Origin: DASZYF01 sp035545535
GTDB taxonomy: Bacteria > Actinomycetota > Actinomycetes > Mycobacteriales > CAJCIY01
DNA: 64,000 nucleotides
NCBI GenBank assembly: GCA_035545535.1
Contig: DASZYF010000142.1
Location: forward strand, 1-64,000
Direction: 5' to 3'
Positions 24,522 through 35,153 of the stretch are shown here, in pieces. The first letter of the stretch is position 1. Every line of letters begins with the position of its first letter. Both the position numbers and the translations under genes were made by a program. A model generated the notes under the pieces. It was given only the letters and a program-made list of their open reading frames with translations, was not told the DNA's origin and did not search any database.

Positions 24522-25402
24522 CAGAGCCGGTGCTGGTCGTCGAGGACAAGGGCGCCGTTCGCTGGCTGACGATGAACCGGCCCAAGCAGCGCAACGCGCA
24601 GGACACCGCGCTCATCGACGCGATCTCCGCGGCACTGCACGAAGCGGACGAAGACGACGACGTCCGGGTGGTCGTGCTCGCCGGCGCGGGTGACCACTGG
24701 AGCGCGGGACACGACCTCAAGGCGATCGTCGGCCAGGAAGCGCCCGACAAGTGGGTGCAGATGCGCGAGACGCCCGAGGGCAAGATGCGCCACGAGCAGC
24801 TCATGTACGTCGACCGGTGCCTCGAGCTCTACAGCTTCCGCAAGCCCACCATCGCGTCGGTCCAGGGCGCGTGCATCGCCGCCGGGCTGATGCTCGCGTC
24901 GATGTGCGACCTCATCGTCGCCGCCGACGACGCCTACTTCTCCAACCCCGTCCTGCGCATGAGCGGTGCCGGTGTCGAGCTGCTCGTCGAGCCGTGGGAG
25001 ATCGGCATCCGCAAGGCGAAGGAGTTCCTCTTCACCGGCGACACCCTCGACGCGCAGGAGGCGTGGCGCCTCGGCCTGGTCAACCGGGTCGTGCCCCGCG
25101 AGGCGCTGGCCGAGCGCACGCAGGAGATGGCCGAGAAGGTCGCGCTCGTCCCGCCGATCACCGCGCAGATGGTGAAGGGCTCCATCAACCAGGTCGCGGC
25201 GCTCCAGGGCAAGGAGAACTCCTGGCGGCACCACTTCTTCGTGCACCACTTCACGCACAACACGGCGACCGCCACGCGGATGCTCGCCGAACGGCAGACG
25301 AAGGGCTCGATGAAGGAAGTGCTGGCCGACCGCGACAAGGGCGACGTCCCCGATCCGGACCGGCCCGCCCGCAAGCCCCCGGCGCCGCCCGCCCGTGACT
25401 GA
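24518..25402 (+). CDS. Enoyl-CoA hydratase/crotonase family protein lacking both catalytic Glu
   Basis: 294 residues with the crotonase fold. The CoA and oxyanion region is present (HWSAGHDLKAI and GACIAAGLMLASMCDLIVAADDAYF). At the two positions where enoyl-CoA hydratases carry catalytic glutamates the sequence has Met125 (in AAGLML) and Val145 (in SNPVL). Ordinary hydration is therefore doubtful; crotonases without these residues act as isomerases, hydrolases, C-C lyases or decarboxylases. The C-terminal 50 residues are long and basic/Pro-rich. It sits between acyl-CoA dehydrogenase and CoA-transferase with overlaps on both sides, so it acts on a CoA thioester of the same pathway. Confidence 0.85.
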   Translation: MTEPVLVVEDKGAVRWLTMNRPKQRNAQDTALIDAISAALHEADEDDDVRVVVLAGAGDHWSAGHDLKAIVGQEAPDKWVQMRETPEGKMRHEQLMYVDRCLELYSFRKPTIASVQGACIAAGLMLASMCDLIVAADDAYFSNPVLRMSGAGVELLVEPWEIGIRKAKEFLFTGDTLDAQEAWRLGLVNRVVPREALAERTQEMAEKVALVPPITAQMVKGSINQVAALQGKENSWRHHFFVHHFTHNTATATRMLAERQTKGSMKEVLADRDKGDVPDPDRPARKPPAPPARD

Positions 25403-26606
25403 GCGCCTGCCCCTCGCCGGCGTGCGGGTGCTCGACGTCGGCACGCGCATCAGCGCGCCCTTCTGCGCGGGCCTGCTGGGTGAGCTCGGCGCCGACGTCA
25501 TCAAGGTCGAGCAGCCCCAGGGCGGCGACTTCATGCGCACCATCGGCCCGTTCGTGAAGGCCGAGGACGGCTCGTCGTACTCGCTGTTCTGGAGCGTCGA
25601 GGGGCGCGGTCGCCGCAGCGTGACGCTCGACCTGCGCAAGCCCGCCGGGCAAGACCTGTTCAAGCGGCTCGCATCGACGGCGGACGTCGTCGTCGAGAAC
25701 TTCCGCCCCGGGACCATGGAGGCCTGGAACGTCGGGCCCGACGATCTCGACCCGCGCCTGGTCTACGTGCGCATCTCGGTGTTCGGGCAGACGGGCCCGA
25801 AGTCCAAGCGCCCCGGCCTCGACCGGCTCGGCATCGCGTTCGGCGGCCTGCTGCACCTCACCGGCTACCCCGACCGCCCGCCCGTGCGCCCGGGCATCAC
25901 CGTCAGCGACTACCTCACCGGTGTCTTCGCCGCCGAGGCGGCGCTCGGCGCGCTGTACGCCCGCGACGCCGGGAAGGACGGCGGCACCGGCAGGGGCGCG
26001 GTCGTCGACGCGCCGCTCTACGCAAGCGTGCTCCGCATCCTCGAGTGGACCGTCGCGGGCTACGACCGGCTCGGCATCGTGCGCGGGCGCGAGGGCAACC
26101 GGCTGAAGAACTCCGCCCCCCTCGACAACTACCGGTCGGCCGACGGCAAGTACGTGTGCGTCGTCGCCGGCAGCGACGCGAACTTCTCGCGCCTGTGCAC
26201 GGCGATGGGCCGGACCGAGCTCGTCACCGACGAGCGCTTCGCGACGCTCGAGGACCGGGCCCGCAACAACGACCTCATCAACGGCATCGTCGCCGACTGG
26301 TGCGCCACCCTCACGGCCGAACAGATCGAAGCGGCCTGCCTCGCCGCCGACGTCCCCGTCGGAACCGCGTTCGACGCCGCCGACATCGTCGCCGACGCCC
26401 ACGTGCAGGCGCGCGGCGACCTCGTCACCGTCGAGGACCCGGTCGCCGGCCCCGTGCTGCAGCAGGCGCCCTACCCACGCATCTCCACGGTGCCGCCCGC
26501 CGCGCCCAGTGGCGCCCCGCGCCTCGGCGAGCACAACGACGAGGTCTGGGGCGAGCTCCTCTCGGCGGACGAGTACGCCGCCGCCAAGGAAGCCCGCCTC
26601 ATCTGA
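25395..26606 (+). CDS. CaiB/BaiF family (class III) CoA-transferase
   Basis: 403 residues. Family features are the N-terminal LAGVRVLDVGTRISAPFCAGLLGELGADVIKVE, RSVTLDLRKPAGQDL, DVVVENFRPGTME, and Asp172 in VSDYLTGVFA as the residue that forms the acyl anhydride. It moves CoA between carboxylic acids, activating a substrate without ATP. The GTG start overlaps the crotonase gene by eight bases. Members of this family activate carnitine, bile acids, oxalate and aromatic acids; the acceptor here is unknown, but the operon suggests it feeds or recycles the acyl-CoA dehydrogenase substrate. Confidence 0.9.
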   Translation: MTERLPLAGVRVLDVGTRISAPFCAGLLGELGADVIKVEQPQGGDFMRTIGPFVKAEDGSSYSLFWSVEGRGRRSVTLDLRKPAGQDLFKRLASTADVVVENFRPGTMEAWNVGPDDLDPRLVYVRISVFGQTGPKSKRPGLDRLGIAFGGLLHLTGYPDRPPVRPGITVSDYLTGVFAAEAALGALYARDAGKDGGTGRGAVVDAPLYASVLRILEWTVAGYDRLGIVRGREGNRLKNSAPLDNYRSADGKYVCVVAGSDANFSRLCTAMGRTELVTDERFATLEDRARNNDLINGIVADWCATLTAEQIEAACLAADVPVGTAFDAADIVADAHVQARGDLVTVEDPVAGPVLQQAPYPRISTVPPAAPSGAPRLGEHNDEVWGELLSADEYAAAKEARLI

Positions 26607-26607
26607 C

Positions 26608-26668
26608 GTCGACATCGGCCTTGTGCCCGCTTTGCGGCCCACATCCCTGCCACAACGCCGATGTCGAC
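26608..26668. repeat. Long imperfect inverted repeat after the CoA-transferase gene
   Basis: The left arm 26608-26625 and right arm 26651-26668 pair at 17 of 18 positions, with GTCGACATCGGC against GCCGATGTCGAC as the outer 12 bp. The 25-base loop contains a small CCGC-TTT-GCGG hairpin. It starts two bases after the CoA-transferase stop and ends before the operator of the ABC transporter. It may be a terminator or a remnant of a small mobile element. Confidence 0.65.
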
Positions 26669-26695
26669 CGAACTGACGAAGTACCCACGCGAGCC

Positions 26696-26721
26696 GTTCC
26701 CTGACGCTAATGTCAGGGAAC
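26696..26721. promoter_or_regulatory. Operator site A, CTGAC-N6-GTCAG class
   Basis: The best copy of the repeated operator: arms GTTCCCTGAC and GTCAGGGAAC, perfectly complementary over 10 bp, around the six-base spacer GCTAAT. It lies 23 bases before the ATG of the ABC-transporter binding protein, where a repressor would block transcription. Confidence 0.8.
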
Positions 26722-26744
26722 TTGGGTACTCGAGGGGGACTTCG

Positions 26745-28307
26745 ATGACGAAGAGCCGGACCCGCACGGCTGTGATCCTCGGTCTTGTTCCGCTGATCGC
26801 CGCTGCGTGCAGCAGCAGCGGCAGCAAGGGCTCCGGAGGTGGTGGGGGCGGCGGCGCCAGCGGCACGCTCCGCATCGGCTACGACCTCGCCTCCCAGTTC
26901 GACAACACGTTCGACCCTTCCAAGGCGACGAGCGACTGCGCTGACATCGTCACGAAGCAGATCTACGGCCAGCTGATCGGGCGCAACACGGTCACCGAGA
27001 CGTTCGACCCCGCGCTCGGGTTCGCGCAGAGCTGGGACATCGGCGCGAAGTCGCTGACCCTCCACCTGCGGCCGGGCCTCAAGTTCTCCGACGGCGAGGC
27101 GCTCGACGCCAACGCCGTGAAGGTGAACATCGAGAACAACAAGAAGAACCCGCAGAACTCCTCGATCCAGAACATCACGTCGATCGACGTCATCGACCCG
27201 CTGACGGTGCGGCTCAACCGCTCCACCACGGACGTGCTGTTCATGCTCGCCGGCCTGTCGGGCAAGGACGGCGACATGGTGGCGCCCAACCACATCGCGG
27301 ACGCGAACGCCCACCCGGTGGGGGCCGGCCCGTACACGTTGACGAGCTACACCACCGGCTCCGACGTGACGCTCGCCAAGAACCCGACGTTCTTCGATGC
27401 CACGCGGATCCACGTCCCCAACCTCAAGTTCATCCAGGCCGCCGTCGGTCCGCCGAAGGTCAACGCCCTGAAGGCCGGAGACCTCGACGAGATCGACTTC
27501 CTGCTCGACAGCTACGAGAGCCTCAAGAGCAACGACAAGTTCACGGTCGCCTCGACCCCGTCGGGAGCCTTTGAGAACCTGCAGTTCCGGCTCACCCCCG
27601 GCTCGCCCCTGGCCAAGCTCAAGGTGCGGCAGGCGCTCGAGCACGCGGTCGACAAGCAGGCGTTCAACTCCGTCGTCAACGACGGCCTCGGCGAGGTCAC
27701 GGACCAGCCGTTCCGCAAGGGCACGCCGGGCTACAACCCGGCGGCCGACGGCCTGTACCCGTACAACCCGACGCTGGCCAAGCAGATGCTCGCGGACGCC
27801 GGCTACCCGCACGGCTTCACGATCACGGTCGCCAAGCCGGGTGGCGGCATCGCGCTCATGGACTCCGAGAGCGACACGCTCGTCCAGCAGCTCCAGGCCG
27901 TGGGTGTGAAGGTGAACCTCAAGCCGATCCTCGGTGGTGACATCGCGACGCAGTACTACATCGGCAAGCAGGGCGACGCCTTCGCCGCCGAGGTGCTGCC
28001 GGACCTCCTGCCCGGGCAGTTCCTCACCGACAACTACAGCAAGGACCAGTTCGTCGCGATCTACTCCTACCGCGAGGACCCGCAGATCACGAAGCTGGCC
28101 AACGACTCGCTGTCGACCTCGGACGAGACGAAGGCGAACCAGCTCGCCGCCCAGGGCACGCTCATCGCGGTGCAGCAGGCCTACGACCTGCCCATCGCGT
28201 TCACCCCGCAGCTGCAGGCCTACGACAAGTCGAAGATCGGCAACCTCAAGGCGCCGGGGAGCACCTGTGACCCGGTCGACTACCGCGACGTGACCTGGAA
28301 CGGCTGA
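26745..28307 (+). CDS. ABC transporter substrate-binding lipoprotein, family 5 (Opp/Dpp type)
   Basis: 520 residues. A lipoprotein signal with lipobox IAAAC (Cys22) is followed by a Ser/Gly-rich linker of about 20 residues, then the extracytoplasmic solute-binding family 5 fold (LRIGYDLASQFDNTFDPSKA, LTLHLRPGLKFSDGEALDANAVK, VGAGPYTLTSY, KVRQALEHAVDKQAF). It is anchored outside the membrane and delivers substrate to the permeases encoded downstream. Family members bind peptides, nickel chelates, sugars or bile-salt-like molecules. The operator A in front ties it to the acyl-CoA catabolic genes, so its ligand may be the substrate of that pathway (inference). Confidence 0.92.
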   Translation: MTKSRTRTAVILGLVPLIAAACSSSGSKGSGGGGGGGASGTLRIGYDLASQFDNTFDPSKATSDCADIVTKQIYGQLIGRNTVTETFDPALGFAQSWDIGAKSLTLHLRPGLKFSDGEALDANAVKVNIENNKKNPQNSSIQNITSIDVIDPLTVRLNRSTTDVLFMLAGLSGKDGDMVAPNHIADANAHPVGAGPYTLTSYTTGSDVTLAKNPTFFDATRIHVPNLKFIQAAVGPPKVNALKAGDLDEIDFLLDSYESLKSNDKFTVASTPSGAFENLQFRLTPGSPLAKLKVRQALEHAVDKQAFNSVVNDGLGEVTDQPFRKGTPGYNPAADGLYPYNPTLAKQMLADAGYPHGFTITVAKPGGGIALMDSESDTLVQQLQAVGVKVNLKPILGGDIATQYYIGKQGDAFAAEVLPDLLPGQFLTDNYSKDQFVAIYSYREDPQITKLANDSLSTSDETKANQLAAQGTLIAVQQAYDLPIAFTPQLQAYDKSKIGNLKAPGSTCDPVDYRDVTWNG

Positions 28308-28334
28308 GCCGGGTACGCGGGGCCATCGACAGAA

Positions 28335-29279
28335 GTGGGCGCGTACCTGGTCCGGCGGTTCCTGATCGCCGTCCCCGTCCTGGTGATCATCGCGTTCGCG
28401 GTGTTCGGCATGACGTACCTGATCCCCGGCGACCCGGCGCGCGTGCTCGCCGGGGAGAAGGCCACCCCGGAGCAGTACCAGGCGATCAGGCACCAGCTGT
28501 ACCTCGACCGGCCGTTCTTCTCGCAGTTCGGGCACTGGTTCACCCATGCGCTGACCGGCGACCTCGGCCTCTCGGTCGAGCGGCACTCCTCCGTGACGAC
28601 CGCGATCGGCCAGGCCCTGCCCATCACGCTGTCCCTGGCTCTCGGCGCGATGGTCGTGACCGTGGTCGTCGGCGTGCCGCTCGGCGTCGCCGCGGGGACC
28701 CGGCCCGGCTCCCGGCTCGACCGCGCGATCGCCATCGGCACCAGCCTCGGGCTCGCCCTACCGGACTTCTTCGTCGCGCTGCTGCTCATCGCGTTCCTGT
28801 CCGTGCGGCACCACTGGTTCCCCGCGATCAGCTACGTGCACCTCACCGACGACCCGGTCCAGTGGGCGTACCACCTGGTGCTGCCCTGGATCGCGCTCGG
28901 CATCGGCAACGCCTCGACGCTGGCCCGGCAGGTGCGGGCCGCCATGGCCGACACGATGGAGCAGGACTACATCCGCACCGCCGAGGCGAAGGGCCTGTCA
29001 CGGCGCCTCATCGTCTTCAAGCACGCGCTGAAGAACGCCTCGATCACACCGCTCACCGTCCTGGGCATCCAGTTCGCCTACCTGCTCGGCGGCAGCGTGA
29101 TCATCGAGGTGTTCTTCGGCCTCCCGGGCATGGGGCTGTTCTTCTACCAGGGCCTCATCAGCAAGGACGTGCCGGTCATCCAGGGCCTCACGCTCCTCGT
29201 CGCCGTGACGTTCATCGTGATGAGCATCGTCGTCGACGCGGCCTACGCCTTCGTGAACCCGAAGGTGAGGTTCGGGTGA
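28335..29279 (+). CDS. ABC transporter permease, DppB/OppB type
   Basis: 314 residues with six membrane segments. Typical N-terminus [22 protein letters not shown] followed by the LIPGDPA motif; the EAA loop [16 protein letters not shown] contacts the ATPase. The C-terminal part has [15 protein letters not shown]. It forms the channel together with the following permease. The GTG start lies 27 bases after the binding-protein stop, and the stop overlaps the next start by GTGA. Confidence 0.93.
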   Translation: MGAYLVRRFLIAVPVLVIIAFAVFGMTYLIPGDPARVLAGEKATPEQYQAIRHQLYLDRPFFSQFGHWFTHALTGDLGLSVERHSSVTTAIGQALPITLSLALGAMVVTVVVGVPLGVAAGTRPGSRLDRAIAIGTSLGLALPDFFVALLLIAFLSVRHHWFPAISYVHLTDDPVQWAYHLVLPWIALGIGNASTLARQVRAAMADTMEQDYIRTAEAKGLSRRLIVFKHALKNASITPLTVLGIQFAYLLGGSVIIEVFFGLPGMGLFFYQGLISKDVPVIQGLTLLVAVTFIVMSIVVDAAYAFVNPKVRFG

Positions 29280-30246
29280 GCACGGCCGAGGGCGCGCTGC
29301 TGCTGACCGAGCCGGGCGAGGCGGTGGAGGCCGGTGCTCCTCCCCCGTGGCGTCGCATCCTCAACCGCCTGCTGCACAGCAAGACCGCGGTGATCGCCGG
29401 TGGGTTCATCGTGCTGCTGTTCGTGCTCGCGATCTTCGCGACGCTGCTCCAGCCCGCAGACCCGCAGAAGCAGTTCTTCCACCTCACGCACGAGCTGAGC
29501 CCGCAGACCGGGCAGATCATCGACACGAGGACGTCGCTGAAGAACCTGAGCCCGAACGGCAGCCACTGGCTCGGCACCGACTACGAGGGGCGCGACATCC
29601 TCAGCCGGATCATCTCCGGCCTGCGCACCACGCTCGAGATCGCCGCGCTCGTCATCGCGTTCTCCGTCGCGGCCGCGATCCCGCTCGGTCTCATCGCCGG
29701 CTACTTCGGCCGCTGGATCGACGCCGTCATCTCACGCATCGCCGACGCGTTCTTCGCGTTCCCGCCGCTCATGCTGGCGCTGGCCGTCGCCGTGCTCGCC
29801 GGGCGCAGCATCCTGTCGATCTCGGGTGGCATCGCGATCGTCTTCGTCCCCGGGTTCGTGCGGATCGTGCGCGCGCAGGTGCTGGCCATCCGCGAGGAGA
29901 CGTTCATCACCGCGTCCCGGTCCATCGGCGTCGGCGACACCCGCATGCTGGTGCGCCACGTGCTGCCCAACGTCGCTCCGCCGCTGGTGGTCCAGGCCGC
30001 CATCGGCTTCGGCTACGCGGTCACCGCCGCCGCCGGCCTCGGCGCGCTCGGCTTCGGCCCGCAGAACGCAGTGACGTGGGGCGACATGCTCAACAACGCC
30101 TACAACCACCTCGCCAGCGCCACGTGGCCCATCGTCCCGCCGGGCGTCGCGATCACCTTGGTGGTGCTCGCGTTCAACCTCATGGCCGACGTGCTGCGCG
30201 ACGCGTTCTCGCGCGAGGTGTTCGTGACCGCCGGGGGGTTGGTCAC

Positions 30247-30250
<4 letters not shown>
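29276..30250 (+). CDS. ABC transporter permease, DppC/OppC type
   Basis: 324 residues from the GTG at 29276. N-terminal cytoplasmic stretch, one membrane segment near 33-55, an extracytoplasmic domain with [19 protein letters not shown], then five more segments with the EAA-like loop [16 protein letters not shown]. Second channel subunit of the Opp/Dpp-type importer. Both ends overlap neighbours by four bases. Confidence 0.93.
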
Positions 30251-32316
<2,066 letters not shown>

Positions 32317-32356
32317 GTCACGTGATCGTCAGCACCACCCACGAGGAGGGAACAGC

Positions 32357-32890
32357 ATGACCAGCAAGCACGTCACCGCCCGCGTGGCCGCCATCATCGC
32401 GGCCGCGTGCGCCCTGGGCCTGTCGGCCTGTGGCAGCAGCAAGTCGAGCAGTGCCCCGACCACCACGCCCACCACCGGCGCCGCGGTGACCACTGCGGCG
32501 GCGCCCGACACGTCGACGCCCGACACGTCGACGCCGTCGAGCGCGGCGGCGGGCGGCGAGCCGACCCTCACCCTCGATCCCAAGGGCCCCTACGCCCCGG
32601 GCACGAAGGTCAAGGTGTCGGCCACCGGCTTCAAGCCCAACGAGCAGGTGGGCATCAACGAGTGCGCCGACAAGGGCAACGCGACGGGCGCCGGTGACTG
32701 CGACCTCGCGAAGATCGTCCTGCTGAACACCGACAGCTCGGGAGCGGGCTCGGGGACCTACGCCGTGCACAAGGGTCCGTTCGGCGCGAACAACATCGTC
32801 TGCGGCGGCGCCACGAAGTGCCTGCTGTCGGTGGCCGAGCTGGTCGCGACCGGGGGCCTGAGCGCCTCGGAAGACATCACGTTCAAGTAG
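32357..32890 (+). CDS. Lipoprotein with neocarzinostatin-like domain
   Basis: 177 residues. Lipobox GLSAC (Cys25) and a long Ser/Thr/Pro-rich linker (about 28-68) precede a C-terminal immunoglobulin-like domain (about 70-177). The pattern LDPKGPYAPGTKVKVSATGFKPNEQVGINEC ... CDLAKIVLLNTDSSGAGSGTY ... CLLSVAEL is that of the neocarzinostatin apoprotein family, with conserved cysteine pairs. Family members bind enediynes, but many actinobacterial homologues have no known ligand, and no biosynthetic genes are nearby. GAGGAGG lies before the ATG. It may belong to the importer operon as a surface accessory protein; the gap is 40 bases. Confidence 0.75.
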   Translation: MTSKHVTARVAAIIAAACALGLSACGSSKSSSAPTTTPTTGAAVTTAAAPDTSTPDTSTPSSAAAGGEPTLTLDPKGPYAPGTKVKVSATGFKPNEQVGINECADKGNATGAGDCDLAKIVLLNTDSSGAGSGTYAVHKGPFGANNIVCGGATKCLLSVAELVATGGLSASEDITFK

Positions 32891-32892
32891 CC

Positions 32893-34359
32893 CTAGGGCA
32901 ACCGCGCGCGCAGCGAGCGCCGGTCGAGCTTGTCCCCGGCGGTGAGCGGCAGCTCGCCGACCAGGACCAGCTCGGCCGGCAGCTCGTGGCGGGCGAGCGA
33001 CGCGGCGCCGTGCGCGCAGATCGCGTCCAGCGTGGGCGGACGGCCGGCGTCCGCGGCGACCACGAACGCGACCCCGACCTCGCCCCACACGTCGTCGGCG
33101 CGCGGCACCACCGCGATCGCACGCACGCCCGGTGCCGACGCGAGCACCGACTCCACCGCCACCGGGAACACGTTGTAGCCGCCGCGCACGTAGCGCTCGA
33201 CGCCGCGGCCCACGAGGTGCAGGCGGCCCTGCCCGTCGCGCCACCCGTGATCGCCGGTGCGCACGAACCCGTCGGCGCTGAACAGGGCAGCGGTCGCCTC
33301 CGGGTTGCGCCAGTAGCCGCTCGTCACCGCGGCGCTGCGCAGCAGGACCTCACCGGTCTCGCCGTCCGGCACGTCGTGGCCGTCCGCATCACGCACGGCC
33401 AGCTCCACGCCCGGCTGCGGCCGTCCCACCGTCGTCTCCGCGTCCTCCGGCGGGTCGTCGGGGTGCGTGCCGAGACCGATGCCCGCCTCGGTGCAGGAGT
33501 AGCGCGAGCACACCGGAGCACCGAACGACTCACGCGCCGCGCGGACCAGGGCCGGCGTCGCCGGACCCCCGCCGATCATCACCAGGCGCACCGACGAGAG
33601 GTCGGTCTCGGGCAGCGTGGGATCGGCGAGCATCAACGAGAGCTGCGTCGGCACGCCCGACAGCGTCGTGAGGCGATGCTCGGCGGTCATCGCCAACGCG
33701 TCCCGGGCCGTCCAGCGCCGCAGGAGGTGCGCCGTCGAGCCGCGCTGCAGGTGGCCGGGGAGCTTCGTCATGAAGCCCAGGTGGGCGAGCGACGTGCCCG
33801 AGAGCGTCGCGCCGCCGCCCGACCACGTGTCTCCGACGTCGATGTGGCGGATCGCGTCGAGCTGGCGGCCCGCGAAGATCGCGGCCTTCGGCTTGCCCGT
33901 GGTGCCGGAGGTCGCCACGAACGCGATGGGGTCGTCGGGTGCGAGCGGCTCTGCGGCGGGCGGCCGGCCACCCGCGATGCGCAGCTCGTCGAGCACCCCG
34001 AGGCCGTCGACGCGCACGCACACGTCACCGGGCGTCCCGTCGTACGCGGTGATGATGACCGCCGGCGTGACGAGGTCGAGCAGGTGCTGCTGCTCGGGCC
34101 GCGCGAGCCGCGTGTTGATCCCGAGAGTGATCGCTCCCACCTTCGCGGCGCCGAGGTACGCGAGCGGGTAGGCGAGCGCGGTCGGCAGCACGAGCACGAC
34201 GACGTCACCGCGCTGCACACCCCGCTCGGCGAGCCCGGCCGCGACCTCGTCGGAGATGCGGTCGAGCTCGGCGAAGGTCAGGTGGTGATCACCCGCCGTG
34301 TACGCGATCCGATCGCCGTGCCGGCGCGCCGCCTCACCGGCCAGATCGCGCAGGAGCAC
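32893..34359 (-). CDS. AMP-forming acyl-CoA synthetase/ligase (FadD-like)
   Basis: 488 residues of the ANL superfamily. The ATP loop is TSGTTGKPK (150-158). Other motifs are SRYSCTEAGIG, the hinge region TGDHGWRDGQGRLHLVGR and the catalytic lysine in GDKLDRRSL near the C-terminus. It activates a carboxylic acid to acyl-AMP and then acyl-CoA. The start has GAGGGAG upstream. Divergent from tetR, with operator F between them, so it is probably under the same regulator and activates the substrate brought in by the neighbouring importer (inference). Confidence 0.92.
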   Translation of the reverse strand: MLLRDLAGEAARRHGDRIAYTAGDHHLTFAELDRISDEVAAGLAERGVQRGDVVVLVLPTALAYPLAYLGAAKVGAITLGINTRLARPEQQHLLDLVTPAVIITAYDGTPGDVCVRVDGLGVLDELRIAGGRPPAAEPLAPDDPIAFVATSGTTGKPKAAIFAGRQLDAIRHIDVGDTWSGGGATLSGTSLAHLGFMTKLPGHLQRGSTAHLLRRWTARDALAMTAEHRLTTLSGVPTQLSLMLADPTLPETDLSSVRLVMIGGGPATPALVRAARESFGAPVCSRYSCTEAGIGLGTHPDDPPEDAETTVGRPQPGVELAVRDADGHDVPDGETGEVLLRSAAVTSGYWRNPEATAALFSADGFVRTGDHGWRDGQGRLHLVGRGVERYVRGGYNVFPVAVESVLASAPGVRAIAVVPRADDVWGEVGVAFVVAADAGRPPTLDAICAHGAASLARHELPAELVLVGELPLTAGDKLDRRSLRARLP

Positions 34360-34403
34360 AGGCGTTTCTCCCTCTCTCGGGGCGCGCCGGAGTGACGTGA
34401 TTG

Positions 34404-34418
34404 TGACATGGACGTCAG
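34404..34418. promoter_or_regulatory. Operator site F, TGAC-N6-GTCAG, between ligase and tetR
   Basis: TGAC (34404-34407), spacer ATGGAC, GTCAG (34414-34418). The outermost left base is G instead of C, so this is a slightly degenerate copy of the repeat. It lies 17 bases upstream of the tetR -10 box and 45 bases from the start of the divergent ligase, fitting autoregulation. Confidence 0.6.
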
Positions 34419-34435
34419 GTTCGCTGATGAGCCTC

Positions 34436-34441
34436 TACTCT
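34436..34441 (+). promoter_or_regulatory. -10 box TACTCT of a probable leaderless promoter (tetR)
   Basis: TACTCT is followed by seven bases and the GTG start of tetR at 34449, with no ribosome-binding site. Confidence 0.6.
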
Positions 34442-34448
34442 CTTCGAC

Positions 34449-35144
34449 GTGCCTAGCAAGCCCCGCGCCAAGAAGGTCGCCACGGCGCCCTCAGCGCGAG
34501 GGGGCGCACCCGCCCAGGAGCGCGAGCTGCGGGCCCAGGGCCAGAAGACCATGCGGAAGCTGCTCGAGGCCGGGCGCCAGGTCTTCGAGAAGCGCGGCTA
34601 CCACGCCGCCCGGGTCGACGACGTCGTGAAGCGCGCGAAGACCTCGCACGGCACCTTCTACCTGTACTTCTCGAACAAGGAAGACCTCTTCAAGGCGCTG
34701 GCCGTCGACGCGGTCGAAGAGCTGCAGCGCGTCACCGAGGCGATGCCCGAGGTGACGCCCGACGGCGACGGCTACGCGCGCCTCTACGACTGGATGGGTC
34801 TGCTCACCGACGCGTACACGCGGCACGGCACCGTGCTCCGGCTCTGGACCGAGGGCGAGATCGTCGACAACGAGCTCGGCGCGCTGGGCGTCAGCCTCAT
34901 CGAAGGCATGTCGCGTTCGCTCGCTGACCACGTCGTGCCCAACGACCAGCACGCGTTCAACCCGCAGCTCGCCGGCGTCGCGCTGCTCGCGATGGTCGAG
35001 CGCTGCAACTACTTCGTGCAGTCGCGCACGCTCCCCTACGACCGTGAGCAGATGGTCGAGACGCTGTCGCAGCTCGTCTTCGCCGGCACGTTCGCGCCGA
35101 TCACGCTCAAGGTCGTGACCCGCCCCGCTCGCCAGCGCGCCTGA
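34449..35144 (+). CDS. TetR family transcriptional regulator
   Basis: 231 residues. A Lys/Arg-rich tail of 25 residues precedes the helix-turn-helix (about 35-85), with VDDVVKRAKTSHGTFYLYFSNKEDLF as the conserved TetR stretch. The C-terminal ligand-binding domain (about 90-225) is all-helical and contains a single Cys in VERCNYFVQ. It is the only TetR gene in the window and lies in the middle of the genes marked by CTGAC-N6-GTCAG operators, one of which is in its own promoter. It is therefore the best candidate for the repressor of that regulon, with an acyl-CoA as likely effector (inference). Co-transcribed with the acyl-CoA dehydrogenase gene that starts 9 bases after its stop. Confidence 0.9.
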   Translation: MPSKPRAKKVATAPSARGGAPAQERELRAQGQKTMRKLLEAGRQVFEKRGYHAARVDDVVKRAKTSHGTFYLYFSNKEDLFKALAVDAVEELQRVTEAMPEVTPDGDGYARLYDWMGLLTDAYTRHGTVLRLWTEGEIVDNELGALGVSLIEGMSRSLADHVVPNDQHAFNPQLAGVALLAMVERCNYFVQSRTLPYDREQMVETLSQLVFAGTFAPITLKVVTRPARQRA

Positions 35145-35153
35145 CCCCTGCCG

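Noticed and set aside
25251..28586. A 1,111-residue minus-strand open frame opposite the CoA-transferase and binding-protein genes
   Set aside because: Composition is typical of antisense to GC-rich genes, with no domain, and the plus strand has clear, well-conserved genes.
32357..32890. Neocarzinostatin-type apoprotein as sign of an enediyne cluster
   Set aside because: There is no polyketide synthase, resistance or tailoring gene nearby; the fold is common on actinobacterial lipoproteins.
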